A stretch of 64,000 nt of DNA from Halonatronomonas betaini. GTDB lineage: Bacteria; Bacillota; Halanaerobiia; Halanaerobiales; Halarsenatibacteraceae. Both the position numbers and the translations under genes were made by a program. The notes under the pieces are model-generated. The model searched no databases. It was not told the DNA's origin and saw only the letters and a program-made list of their open reading frames with translations. Where the stretch lies: the NCBI RefSeq assembly GCF_015666175.1, contig NZ_JADPIE010000009.1, positions 19,590 through 83,589 of the forward strand, in the 5' to 3' direction. Shown piece by piece: positions 55,276 through 64,000 of the stretch. Each line of letters begins with the position of its first letter. The stretch's first letter is position 1.

Positions 55276-56997
55276 ATGAGTAAAGTTAAACTAAAAATAG
55301 ATGGCAGTCCTGTTGAAGTAGATTCGGATATGACAATACTTGATGCAGCTAAAGAGGTGGGGATTGATGTTCCTAAACTCTGCTATCATCCAGATTTGAC
55401 ACTGCATGGGGCCTGCCGGGTCTGTGTTGTTGAAAATGAAGATAATGGTCAGTTGCTGGCATCCTGTGTGGCACCGGTTGAGGATGGCATGGAAATCAGT
55501 ACCAGGAGTATGAAAGCCAGACAGGCCAGGAGAAGAAATGTTAAGTTATTGCTGGCAAATCATCCTAATGACTGTCTTGGCTGTGATAGAAATGGTAGCT
55601 GTGAGTTACAGGATCTTGTTTACAGTATGGGAATTGGCAGTCATGATGTTGATGAACTTGAAGGTGAACGGAGAGACCTGCCAATTGATGATGTTGGGCC
55701 ATCTTTAAGAAGGGATCCTAATAAATGTATTCTCTGTGGCCGCTGTGTTCGTGAATGTGAGGAAGTTCAGGGAGTTTCTGCACTCCAGTTTAGTGAGCGG
55801 GGATTTGATTCGATTGTAACAACTGCCTTTGATCTGCCTCAGAGTGAGATTAACTGTGCTAACTGTGGCCAGTGTGCAACTGTCTGTCCAGTTGGTGCTA
55901 TAACTGAAAAGATAGAAATTAAGGATGTCTGGGAAGCTATTGAAAATGATGATATTCATGTTGTTGTGCAGACTGCTCCTTCAATTCAGGCAACGATTGG
56001 TGAGGAGTTTGGAATGGAGCCTGGTTCTGTGGTGACCGGGAAATTAGTCTCTGCATTGAGGCATATTGGTTTTGATGGGGTTTATTCGACTGAATTTACT
56101 GCTGATCTGACAATTTTAGAGGAGGGCAATGAGTTTTTACGGAGACTTGAAGGTGATAAGAATCTGCCCCATATAACTTCATGTTGTCCAGGCTGGGTTA
56201 AGTTTGCCGAGCATAATTATCCAGAATTGTTGCCCCATTTATCGACTGCTAAATCACCTCAGCAGATGTTTTCAACTCTGGCCAAGACTTATTATGCAAA
56301 TGAAAAGGGTTTAGACCCTGCTAAGATATATACAGTGGCTATTATGCCCTGTACCGCCAAGAAGTTTGAAAAAGAGCGGGATGAGATGAGATCCAGTGGT
56401 TATAAAGATACAGATGCTGTTTTAACGACTAGAGAGCTGGCCAGAATGATTAGAGAATTAGGTTTAAGGTTTGATTTATTAGATGATCAGGATTACGATG
56501 AGTTAATGGGGGATGTCTCTGGTGCCGGTACAATCTTTGGAACGACTGGTGGAGTTACTGAAGCTGCAATTAGAACGGTTAAAGAAGAGTTGACCGGGGA
56601 AGAGCTTGAGAGATTGGATCTTGATTTTAGAGGTACCAATGAAGCCACAGTAGAAATCGGTGATAAGAAGATTAATGTTGCTATTGCCAATGGTCTGGCT
56701 AAAGCATCAGAAATATTAAAGGCTGTTAAAAATGGCGAAAAAGATTACCATTTTATTGAAATAATGGCATGCCCACATGGCTGTGTAGGTGGCGGTGGCC
56801 AGCCTTTACCTGTAGATGAGCAAAAGAAGGATGCCAGGGCCAGGGGGCTTGGCAGTATTGATGAGACAAGTAGTATTAGAAAGTCTCATAAAAATCCGAA
56901 AATAATTAAATTATATAATGAGTTTTTAGGTGAACCATTGAGTGGCGAAGCTCATCATCTCTTGCATACAAATTATAAAGAAAGACCTAAGAATTAA
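55276..56997 (+). CDS. hydA: Bifurcating [FeFe] hydrogenase catalytic subunit A
   Basis: The catalytic subunit (573 residues from ATG 55276, after TGGAGGCG) makes or uses H2. N-terminal [2Fe-2S] ligands (LCYHPDLTLHGACRVC), a His-ligated 4Fe-4S site (HPNDCLGCDRNGSCELQ) and a two-cluster ferredoxin (CILCGRCVREC and CANCGQCATVCP) precede the H-cluster domain. L1 TSCCPGWVKF (about 301), L2 MPCTAKKFEKE (about 356) and L3 EIMACPHGCVGGGGQP (about 494) are all canonical. It is shorter than the Thermotoga enzyme, lacking an extra C-terminal cluster domain. Confidence 0.97.
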   Translation: MSKVKLKIDGSPVEVDSDMTILDAAKEVGIDVPKLCYHPDLTLHGACRVCVVENEDNGQLLASCVAPVEDGMEISTRSMKARQARRRNVKLLLANHPNDCLGCDRNGSCELQDLVYSMGIGSHDVDELEGERRDLPIDDVGPSLRRDPNKCILCGRCVRECEEVQGVSALQFSERGFDSIVTTAFDLPQSEINCANCGQCATVCPVGAITEKIEIKDVWEAIENDDIHVVVQTAPSIQATIGEEFGMEPGSVVTGKLVSALRHIGFDGVYSTEFTADLTILEEGNEFLRRLEGDKNLPHITSCCPGWVKFAEHNYPELLPHLSTAKSPQQMFSTLAKTYYANEKGLDPAKIYTVAIMPCTAKKFEKERDEMRSSGYKDTDAVLTTRELARMIRELGLRFDLLDDQDYDELMGDVSGAGTIFGTTGGVTEAAIRTVKEELTGEELERLDLDFRGTNEATVEIGDKKINVAIANGLAKASEILKAVKNGEKDYHFIEIMACPHGCVGGGGQPLPVDEQKKDARARGLGSIDETSSIRKSHKNPKIIKLYNEFLGEPLSGEAHHLLHTNYKERPKN

Positions 56998-57040
56998 ATA
57001 GGTTAAGTATTCAGGCAAAAAAGCTAAGTATAAGATATAA

Positions 57041-57083
57041 ACCTGGCTGATTATGAGAAATCAGCCAGGTATTTTAATTTTTT
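57041..57083 (+). terminator. Rho-independent terminator of the hydrogenase operon
   Basis: ACCTGGCTGATT (57041-57052) pairs perfectly with AATCAGCCAGGT (57059-57070) around a 6-nt loop, followed by ATTTTAATTTTTT. It is the first terminator seen after the start of the operon at 48725. Confidence 0.95.
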
Positions 57084-57106
57084 AGCTTTATAATAAGGGT
57101 ATAATC

Positions 57107-57115
57107 TGTTATAAT
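57107..57115 (+). promoter_or_regulatory. Extended -10 promoter before the aminotransferase gene
   Basis: TGT precedes a perfect TATAAT (57110-57115). Two further TATAAT strings occur at 57089-57094 and 57100-57105, so the exact start is uncertain. The -35 is not clear. Confidence 0.5.
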
Positions 57116-57147
57116 AATATATCGATACTTTTATTAGGAGTGATATG

Positions 57148-58284
57148 ATGAATGATTTATTGATTATGACTCCAGGGCCGACTGAGATTGCTGAATCGGT
57201 AAGAAAAGCCATGGCTCAGCCGATTACCAATCCAGATCTTGATCCTGAGTTTTTTGATTTTTATGCTGAAATGGTTTCAAAATTACAAAATATATTACAT
57301 ACTGAAAATGATGTTATTGTTATGAGCGGCGAGGGGATTTTAGGACTGGAATCGGCCTGTGCCTCTTTAATTGAGCCTGGAGATAGGGTTTTAGTTATTA
57401 ATAATGGCATTTTTGGAAAAGGTTTTGCTGACTTTGTTCGGCTATATGGCGGAGAAGTTGAGTTAGTTGATTTTCCAGATGATCGGCCTGTCGATGCTGA
57501 TAAACTTGAAAATCTTTTAAAAGAGGATTCTGATTATAAATTTTCTACCCTGGTACACTGTGAGACTCCAACTGGAATTTTGAATCCAGTTGAAGAAATA
57601 ACAGAAGTTTTAAATCGATATGATATTTTATCAGTCGTTGATTCTGTTTCTGCTGTTGGTGGGGTGCCTGTAGATGTCGATAGCTGGGGGGTTGATATAT
57701 TACTTGGGGGCTCTCAGAAATGTTTTTCTGCTCCTCCAGGAACTACTTTTATGAGTATTTCTGAAGCTGCCTGGGAAATGATTAATAACCGGGAGACTGA
57801 GGTTCATGGCTATTACCTTAATTTAATACCCTGGCAGAACTGGTATCAGAAAAAGAGCTTTCCCTATACCCAGGCTATTAGCGATATTTATGCTTTTGAT
57901 CAGGCTTTAGATAACTGGTTAGGGGATGAAGATGTATTATTAAGACATGAAAAGAACGGCAGGGCAGTTAGAAATACACTGCAGAGGGCTGGACTTGAGC
58001 TCTTTGCCAGGGCAGGATTTTCAGATACAGTTACTGCTTTTAAGAAGCCAGCTGGTGTTGATTATGATGAGTTGAATCAGATTATGGCTGATAAGTATAA
58101 TGTTATGATTGCCAGTTCTGTGGGCAAGTATGCAAAGGATATTTTAAGAATTGGTCATATGGGTGAAAACTGTTATGAAGAGAAGATTTATAGAACTTTA
58201 AAAGCTCTGGACAAGACTTTAAGGGAATTAGGTGTGGAACTTGAAGATGAGCTTCAGTTAATTTTTGCTGAAGAGACTGTATAG
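57148..58284 (+). CDS. Class V aminotransferase (alanine-glyoxylate/serine-pyruvate family)
   Basis: This pyridoxal-phosphate enzyme of 378 residues begins MNDLLIMTPGPTEIAE, the family start. The PLP pocket is seen in SVDSVSAVGGVPVDVDSW and the Schiff-base lysine in GGSQKCFSAPPG (near residue 190). C-terminal RIGHMGENCYEEKIYRTL is typical. Members transaminate alanine, serine or glyoxylate, or ureidoglycine in purine use; the substrate cannot be fixed here. ATG at 57145 or 57148 after TAGGAGTGAT; the second is better spaced. It begins a run of genes ending in tsaD and a radical SAM gene. Confidence 0.9.
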   Translation: MNDLLIMTPGPTEIAESVRKAMAQPITNPDLDPEFFDFYAEMVSKLQNILHTENDVIVMSGEGILGLESACASLIEPGDRVLVINNGIFGKGFADFVRLYGGEVELVDFPDDRPVDADKLENLLKEDSDYKFSTLVHCETPTGILNPVEEITEVLNRYDILSVVDSVSAVGGVPVDVDSWGVDILLGGSQKCFSAPPGTTFMSISEAAWEMINNRETEVHGYYLNLIPWQNWYQKKSFPYTQAISDIYAFDQALDNWLGDEDVLLRHEKNGRAVRNTLQRAGLELFARAGFSDTVTAFKKPAGVDYDELNQIMADKYNVMIASSVGKYAKDILRIGHMGENCYEEKIYRTLKALDKTLRELGVELEDELQLIFAEETV

Positions 58285-58299
58285 GTTCAGGAGGATTTT

Positions 58300-58809
58300 A
58301 TGGAGATAGATTTAGTTGATGACGAATTGAATATATTATCGGTCTCGGCTGAAGAGACTGCTGATTTAGGGAAGATAATTGCAGATGCTATTGCTGACAG
58401 CAGGCCAGACCTTCCAGTTGTGATTTTATTGAATGGAGAGCTCGGCACTGGCAAAACCTGTTTAAGCCAGGGGTTAATTGATAAACTGGCCGGGGAGAAT
58501 GCCAGTAGTCCCAGCTATTCTCTGATAAATCAGTATCAGGGCAATGAATTTGATATCTATCATATTGATCTCTATAGGCTTGATAATGAATATGAGCTGG
58601 ATGAGATCGGGATTTATGAGATTCTTTTAGAAGAAAATCTTATTTTGATTGAATGGCCTGAGCTGATCAGACCATATCTTGAAGATTATATCGAGATAAG
58701 CATTGAGGGGCAGGCTGATCAGCAGCGTCAACTAAGGTTAAAGGCCAATTATGAATCAGGTCAAAAATTACTGGAGAGAGTGAAAGAATATGCTGAGTCT
58801 AGGAATTAA
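58300..58809 (+). CDS. tsaE: tRNA t6A biosynthesis ATPase TsaE
   Basis: This 169-residue P-loop ATPase assists TsaB-TsaD in forming N6-threonylcarbamoyladenosine in tRNAs that read ANN codons. Walker A is NGELGTGKTCLSQG (about residues 46-59) and the conserved SPSYSLINQY and HIDLYRLDN segments follow. It overlaps tsaB by 20 bp, so the pair is translationally coupled. GGAGGA precedes the ATG. Confidence 0.96.
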   Translation: MEIDLVDDELNILSVSAEETADLGKIIADAIADSRPDLPVVILLNGELGTGKTCLSQGLIDKLAGENASSPSYSLINQYQGNEFDIYHIDLYRLDNEYELDEIGIYEILLEENLILIEWPELIRPYLEDYIEISIEGQADQQRQLRLKANYESGQKLLERVKEYAESRN

Positions 58810-59533
58810 TACAGCTACAAATTATCTAGGTATCGGGCTGGCAGAAGATGGCCAGATTATTTCTGATCTTAATATCACTGTTGATCAGAGTCATAATAAA
58901 CGACTACTTCCCGGGATAAAGTATAGTCTTGATCAGCAGGGTATTAAATTGGAGGATATTGATATTATCGGTGCTGTAGTTGGACCAGGCTCTTTTACTG
59001 GTTTGAGAATTGCCCTGGCGACTGTTAAGGCCTTTGGGTTAATTAATAAATTTGAGTTTGTTCCTATATCCAGTCTTGATACGCTGGTGCCAAATATTGA
59101 GAGACAGGGGTATTATCTGCCAATGCTTGATGCCAGGCGAAAACGGGTTTATACTGCAATTTATCAGGGTGGATTTTCTTTGCCTGATACTGGCAGAATA
59201 AGTTATGATAGCGCCATAAAGGTTGCAAGGTTGCCAGCTTATCTGGCTGAATATACAACTGATAGCAGTCAGGAGATTATTTTTAGTGGACCCGGGGCTA
59301 TTTATTATCAGGATAAATTAAAGGAGATTTTTGCTGATTCAAAGTTTGACTATAGTATTACTGATGGTTATGAGAATACTGGTCAGGGTGGCAGAATTGC
59401 CAGGCTGGCTTATTATTATTACGATAAGGGGCTTATTGCAAATATAAGAGATATTACTCCAGAATATTTGAAAAAGCCTCAGGCAGAGATTAACTGGCAG
59501 CGACAACAGAAGGAGGAAAATCAGGATGGATGA
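58790..59533 (+). CDS. tsaB: tRNA t6A biosynthesis protein TsaB
   Basis: This 247-residue ASKHA-fold scaffold binds TsaD. LGINTATNYLGIGLAEDG at the N-terminus and GPGSFTGLRIALATVKAFG (about residues 66-84) are diagnostic. A basic tail ends the protein. It overlaps tsaE by 20 bp and tsaD by 8 bp, so the three genes form one operon. Confidence 0.96.
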   Translation: MLSLGINTATNYLGIGLAEDGQIISDLNITVDQSHNKRLLPGIKYSLDQQGIKLEDIDIIGAVVGPGSFTGLRIALATVKAFGLINKFEFVPISSLDTLVPNIERQGYYLPMLDARRKRVYTAIYQGGFSLPDTGRISYDSAIKVARLPAYLAEYTTDSSQEIIFSGPGAIYYQDKLKEIFADSKFDYSITDGYENTGQGGRIARLAYYYYDKGLIANIRDITPEYLKKPQAEINWQRQQKEENQDG

Positions 59534-60536
59534 TAAATTAATACTTGCAGTTGAGACTTCCTGTGATGAAACTTCTGCTGCTGTTATCGGTGCTGGTCCC
59601 AGGATTCTATCAAATATTGTGGCATCACAGGTTGACTGGCATAAGAAGTTTGGCGGGGTAGTTCCTGAAATAGCCTCTAGAAAACACCTTGAATTAATAG
59701 AACCTGTTATTGATGAGGCTATCTCAGAAGCAGGCATTGAATATAAAGATTTAGATGCAGTTGCAGCTACCAGAGGTCCTGGCCTTGTTGGAGCATTATT
59801 AGTTGGCTTTGCTGCTGCCAAGGGGTTGGCCTATAGTCTTGGACTGCCATTTATTGGCGTTAACCATGTTGCTGGCCATATTTATGCTAACTTTTTGATT
59901 AATAATGAAATTGCTTCTCCTTTTATCTGTTTAACTGTTTCTGGTGGTCATACAGACTTACTTTATTTTGATAGGCCAGGGAGTTACAGGTTTTTAGGAA
60001 GGACAAGGGATGATGCTGCCGGTGAAGCCTTTGATAAGATTGCCAGGTTTTTGGAGCTGGGCTATCCTGGTGGGCCTGAGATAGAGAAGATGGCTAAAAC
60101 AGGAGATGCTAATGCTATTGAGCTGCCAAGGGCTTTAGTTGGCGAAGAAGGCTATGACTTTAGTTTTAGTGGCTTAAAGACGGCAGTAATTAATTATGTC
60201 CACAATGCCAGCCAGAGAGGCGAGGATGTTAATAAAAATGACCTGGCTGCATCATTTCAGCAGGCTGTGGTTGATAGTTTAACAGCCAGGCTGGAAAAAG
60301 CGGTTATGGATTTTAAGGCCGAGTCTATTTTATTGGCCGGTGGTGTTGCCGCTAATCAGGTCTTAAGAAATAAAGTAGAGCTGATTGCTAAAAGTGCAGA
60401 TCTGGAATATTATGTTCCTCCTCTTAATTTATGTACAGATAATGCAGCTATGATTGGTGCAGCAGCGTATTATCGTTATGCTGATGCTGATTTTGACAAT
60501 CTGGATATCGGTGTAAAAGCTGATCTTTCCATGTAA
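59526..60536 (+). CDS. tsaD: tRNA t6A transferase TsaD
   Basis: This 336-residue enzyme transfers the threonylcarbamoyl group to A37 of tRNA. The metal-binding HxxxH motif is HVAGHIYAN (about residues 114-122) and the ETSCDETSAAV start is typical. SGGHTDLLYF, DDAAGEAFDKIAR and the ILLAGGVAANQVLR nucleotide-binding segment are conserved. It overlaps tsaB by 8 bp. ATG is preceded by GGAGGAAAATCAGG. Confidence 0.98.
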   Translation: MDDKLILAVETSCDETSAAVIGAGPRILSNIVASQVDWHKKFGGVVPEIASRKHLELIEPVIDEAISEAGIEYKDLDAVAATRGPGLVGALLVGFAAAKGLAYSLGLPFIGVNHVAGHIYANFLINNEIASPFICLTVSGGHTDLLYFDRPGSYRFLGRTRDDAAGEAFDKIARFLELGYPGGPEIEKMAKTGDANAIELPRALVGEEGYDFSFSGLKTAVINYVHNASQRGEDVNKNDLAASFQQAVVDSLTARLEKAVMDFKAESILLAGGVAANQVLRNKVELIAKSADLEYYVPPLNLCTDNAAMIGAAAYYRYADADFDNLDIGVKADLSM

Positions 60537-60553
60537 CTTAAGGATTGATTATA

Positions 60554-61939
60554 ATGGAAAATGGTTATTATTTAAAATTAATATATCAAACAGTGCAGGA
60601 ATATAATATTATACCGCTGACATCGGTCTGTCAGCAGTCCTGTCTATTTTGCAGCCATCACTTTAACCCTGAGGATATTGAGGTATATTCTGGAGGGCAT
60701 TTAGATAAAGGGATGGTTTTTTCTTTGTTTGATTATATTAATAAAGATAGGCCTGTATATATTGGAGAATCTGCTACTAGAATTATAGAAGGAGAACCCT
60801 TTAATCATCCTGACTGGCAGGAGATATTAAGAGAATTCAGATTGAGATTTCCTGAAACGCCACTAAGGATAACAACTTCTGCGGCTGGCTTAAATAAAGA
60901 TGATATAGGGACTCTGGTTGATTTAGATAGTAATGGTAGTGGCGGGTTAAGATTAACTGTTTCAGTTAATCTCCTTGATTTAGAAAAAAGAGAAGAGGTT
61001 TTAGGAGCTGGCTCAAATAAACAGATACTGGAGATACTTAAAGAGTTAAATAGAAATGAAATTTTTGTAGAGACAAGTTTTGTTGCTATACCAGGAGTTA
61101 CTGGCTGGGATGAGTTAGAAAACTCTTTATATAGAGTAAGTCAATTCGAAAATATTAAATTAGCCAGGATTATGATGGCTGGATATAGTAAATTTGCTGA
61201 TGCTGATATTAAGAATAAGTTTCTGGTTGATCGCTTAAAATTGCAGAAGCAAGTTGAGGATTTAAATGATGAAATTTCTATACCATTGATATTTGAACCT
61301 GCAGTTATTAATGATTTGCAGGCTGAAATTTTAGGGATTATTATTAATACTCCAGCCTGGAGTGCTGGCCTTAAAAAAGGGGATATAATAAAAGAGATCT
61401 CTGGTGAAAAAGTTTTTTCAAGGGTTGATGCTTTTAATAAGTTCAAGGAGAGTTTAGAGAATAGAAATAAATTCAATCTTTTAATTAATAGAAAAGGGAG
61501 ATCAAAAGAGCTTACTGTTAACAGTTCAGGCTGGGGAAGAAATGACTATACTGGTTTAGTTATGGCTAATGATTTTTCTTTTAAAGAATTTAGTAAGTTT
61601 AAAAACAAGTTTGAATCATCACATTATGCAAGGGTTTTGATATTAACTTCTAAGCTGGCTGAAGATAGACTTAATTTGATCGCAGAGATATTAGAAGATG
61701 AAGTTGGAATTGAGATTGATGTTATGGTAGTTGCTTCAAATTATTTTGGGGGCAATATTGGTTCAGCGGGATTACTTGTTGTTGATGATTATAAATTAAT
61801 AGCAAATAGAGTAAATCAGCTTAATTATGATTTAATTATTACCAGTTCAGCTTTATTTGATATTGATGGTAGAGACTTAAAAGGTGCTTTAAGATCTGAT
61901 TTGCTGGACTTATTTTCAACAGAGCTTTTTATTATTTAA
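60554..61939 (+). CDS. Radical SAM protein with internal PDZ domain (DUF512-like)
   Basis: From ATG 60554 (AAGGATTG upstream) the protein has 461 residues. The radical SAM motif CQQSCLFC (CX3CX2C, residues 25-32) is near the N-terminus. A PDZ-like domain occupies about residues 255-325 (ILGIIINTPAWSAGLKKGD, then GEKVFSRVD). The rest (about 330-461) includes GWGRNDYTGLVM and NYFGGNIGSAGLLVVDDY, like the C-terminal part of DUF512 radical SAM proteins, which usually have the PDZ in front. A TTG at 60545 abuts the ribosome-binding site and is rejected. Function unknown. Confidence 0.78.
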   Translation: MENGYYLKLIYQTVQEYNIIPLTSVCQQSCLFCSHHFNPEDIEVYSGGHLDKGMVFSLFDYINKDRPVYIGESATRIIEGEPFNHPDWQEILREFRLRFPETPLRITTSAAGLNKDDIGTLVDLDSNGSGGLRLTVSVNLLDLEKREEVLGAGSNKQILEILKELNRNEIFVETSFVAIPGVTGWDELENSLYRVSQFENIKLARIMMAGYSKFADADIKNKFLVDRLKLQKQVEDLNDEISIPLIFEPAVINDLQAEILGIIINTPAWSAGLKKGDIIKEISGEKVFSRVDAFNKFKESLENRNKFNLLINRKGRSKELTVNSSGWGRNDYTGLVMANDFSFKEFSKFKNKFESSHYARVLILTSKLAEDRLNLIAEILEDEVGIEIDVMVVASNYFGGNIGSAGLLVVDDYKLIANRVNQLNYDLIITSSALFDIDGRDLKGALRSDLLDLFSTELFII

Positions 61940-62029
61940 TAATAATTCGTTAGATGAAGAATTATGGAGCTTTAAGCAGCTAATCTTCATAAAGAGAAAC
62001 TCATGTCTTTATTGGTGCTCTTAGAGGAC

Positions 62030-62058
62030 TTGATTTCTGCTTGTTCCTTTATTATTAT
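62030..62058 (+). promoter_or_regulatory. Sigma-A promoter of groESL
   Basis: TTGATT (62030-62035) is 17 bp from TATTAT (62053-62058); an overlapping TATAAT lies at 62056-62061. The start point would fall a few bases before the CIRCE operator, the classical layout. Confidence 0.75.
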
Positions 62059-62072
62059 AATAACTGTGGTTA

Positions 62073-62099
62073 TTAGCACTCGGCAAAAGTGAGTGCTAA
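62073..62099 (+). promoter_or_regulatory. CIRCE operator (HrcA-binding site)
   Basis: TTAGCACTC (62073-62081) and GAGTGCTAA (62091-62099) form the perfect inverted repeat of CIRCE with the canonical 9-bp spacer. HrcA binding here represses groESL at normal temperature and releases it on heat shock. Confidence 0.99.
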
Positions 62100-62146
62100 C
62101 AATATAGATAAATTTTGTTTAATAAAATTTGAAGGGGGTATATTCA

Positions 62147-62431
62147 GTGAATCTTAGACCACTTAATGACAGAATTGTAGTTGAGTTTGTTGAAGAAGAG
62201 GAAAAGAAGACTGAAAGTGGTATCGTTCTTCCAGATACTGCCAAGAAAGAAAAGCCTCAACAGGGTAAAGTAGTAGCAGTTGGAAAAGGCTGTGAAGATG
62301 GAGAATTAGAAAGTGTTAAGGAAGGCGAGCTTGTTGTTTTTGATAAGTTTGCTGGTACAAAAGTAAATCTAGATGGTGAAGAATTTGTAATACTCAGCCT
62401 GGAAGATGTCCTGGCTGTAATTGAATCATAA
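62147..62431 (+). CDS. groES: Co-chaperonin GroES
   Basis: GroES (94 residues) caps the GroEL folding chamber. The GTG at 62147 gives the family start ([13 protein letters not shown]) and is 8 nt after GAAGGGGG; a TTG at 62129 overlaps the ribosome-binding site and is rejected. The mobile-loop region [17 protein letters not shown] and the C-terminal [11 protein letters not shown] are conserved. It is controlled by the CIRCE operator and precedes groEL by 19 bp. Confidence 0.98.
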   Translation: MNLRPLNDRIVVEFVEEEEKKTESGIVLPDTAKKEKPQQGKVVAVGKGCEDGELESVKEGELVVFDKFAGTKVNLDGEEFVILSLEDVLAVIES

Positions 62432-62444
62432 ATAAGGAGGGTAA

Positions 62445-64000
<1,556 letters not shown>

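Noticed and set aside
61950-61990. Hairpin ATGAAG...CTTCAT downstream of the radical SAM/PDZ gene as a terminator
   Set aside because: The stem has a bulge and is followed by AAAGAGAAAC rather than a T-run, so it is at best a weak structural element.

Overview
The window reads as chromosome of a low-GC anaerobic Firmicute (Clostridia-like), most likely a Halanaerobiales-type organism. This is inferred from several signals. The gene order is the Firmicute rpoBC-str-S10-spc-alpha order. There is an electron-bifurcating [FeFe] hydrogenase operon with a second, sensory-type [FeFe] hydrogenase. Many surface and soluble proteins are acidic. The peptide-binding protein has a signal peptide without a lipobox cysteine, as expected in a diderm rather than a monoderm Firmicute. 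No rRNA or tRNA gene was found by eye. TTG start codons are unusually common.

Layout. 1-419: an 11-bp tandem repeat array, then an AT-rich promoter region. 420-7183: rpoB-rpoC. 7196-11578: a new sigma-A promoter and a structured leader drive rpsL-rpsG-fusA-tuf, which ends in a terminator-like hairpin. 11678-26687: the S10, spc and alpha ribosomal operons (rpsJ to rplQ) with secY, adk, map, infA and rpoA; rpmD (L30) is missing between rpsE and rplO. 26718-30826: ecfA1-ecfA2-ecfT, truA, rplM, rpsI, then a terminator. 30962-34595 (minus strand): an oligopeptide-type ABC importer (binding protein and two permeases, no ATPases). 35006-37356: an AmmeMemoRadiSam triad with the dioxygenase-like and AMMECR1 parts as separate genes. 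37506-40857: glmM, a glmS ribozyme and glmS. 40869-45206: acpS, the NAD(P)HX repair enzyme, a CBS protein and an unusual DbpA-type RNA-binding/SF1 helicase fusion. 45282-45912: a mazEF-type toxin-antitoxin pair with its own strong promoter. 46007-48170: an asparaginase II-family protein overlapping an amidohydrolase. 48171-48724: a non-coding stretch with two degenerate 11-bp repeat families. 48725-56997: a hydrogenase operon. 57148-61939: a class V aminotransferase, tsaE-tsaB-tsaD and a radical SAM/PDZ protein. 62030-64000: CIRCE-controlled groES-groEL, with groEL cut by the window end.

How the genes work together. The first half is the transcription and translation core (RNA polymerase, about 30 ribosomal proteins, EF-G, EF-Tu, IF-1) with cofactor uptake (ECF energising module) and export (SecY) attached. 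The middle covers envelope precursor synthesis (GlmM/GlmS controlled by glucosamine-6-phosphate through a ribozyme) and housekeeping repair. The hydrogenase operon is the most intriguing part. In front of the NADH/ferredoxin-linked HydABC genes sit a divergent H-cluster protein with Ala in place of the proton-transfer Cys, two DRTGG-type domains, a lone HATPase protein and a PHP-type metal hydrolase; a second lone HATPase lies inside the hydABC genes. This looks like a redox or H2-sensing regulatory circuit cotranscribed with the enzyme it may control.
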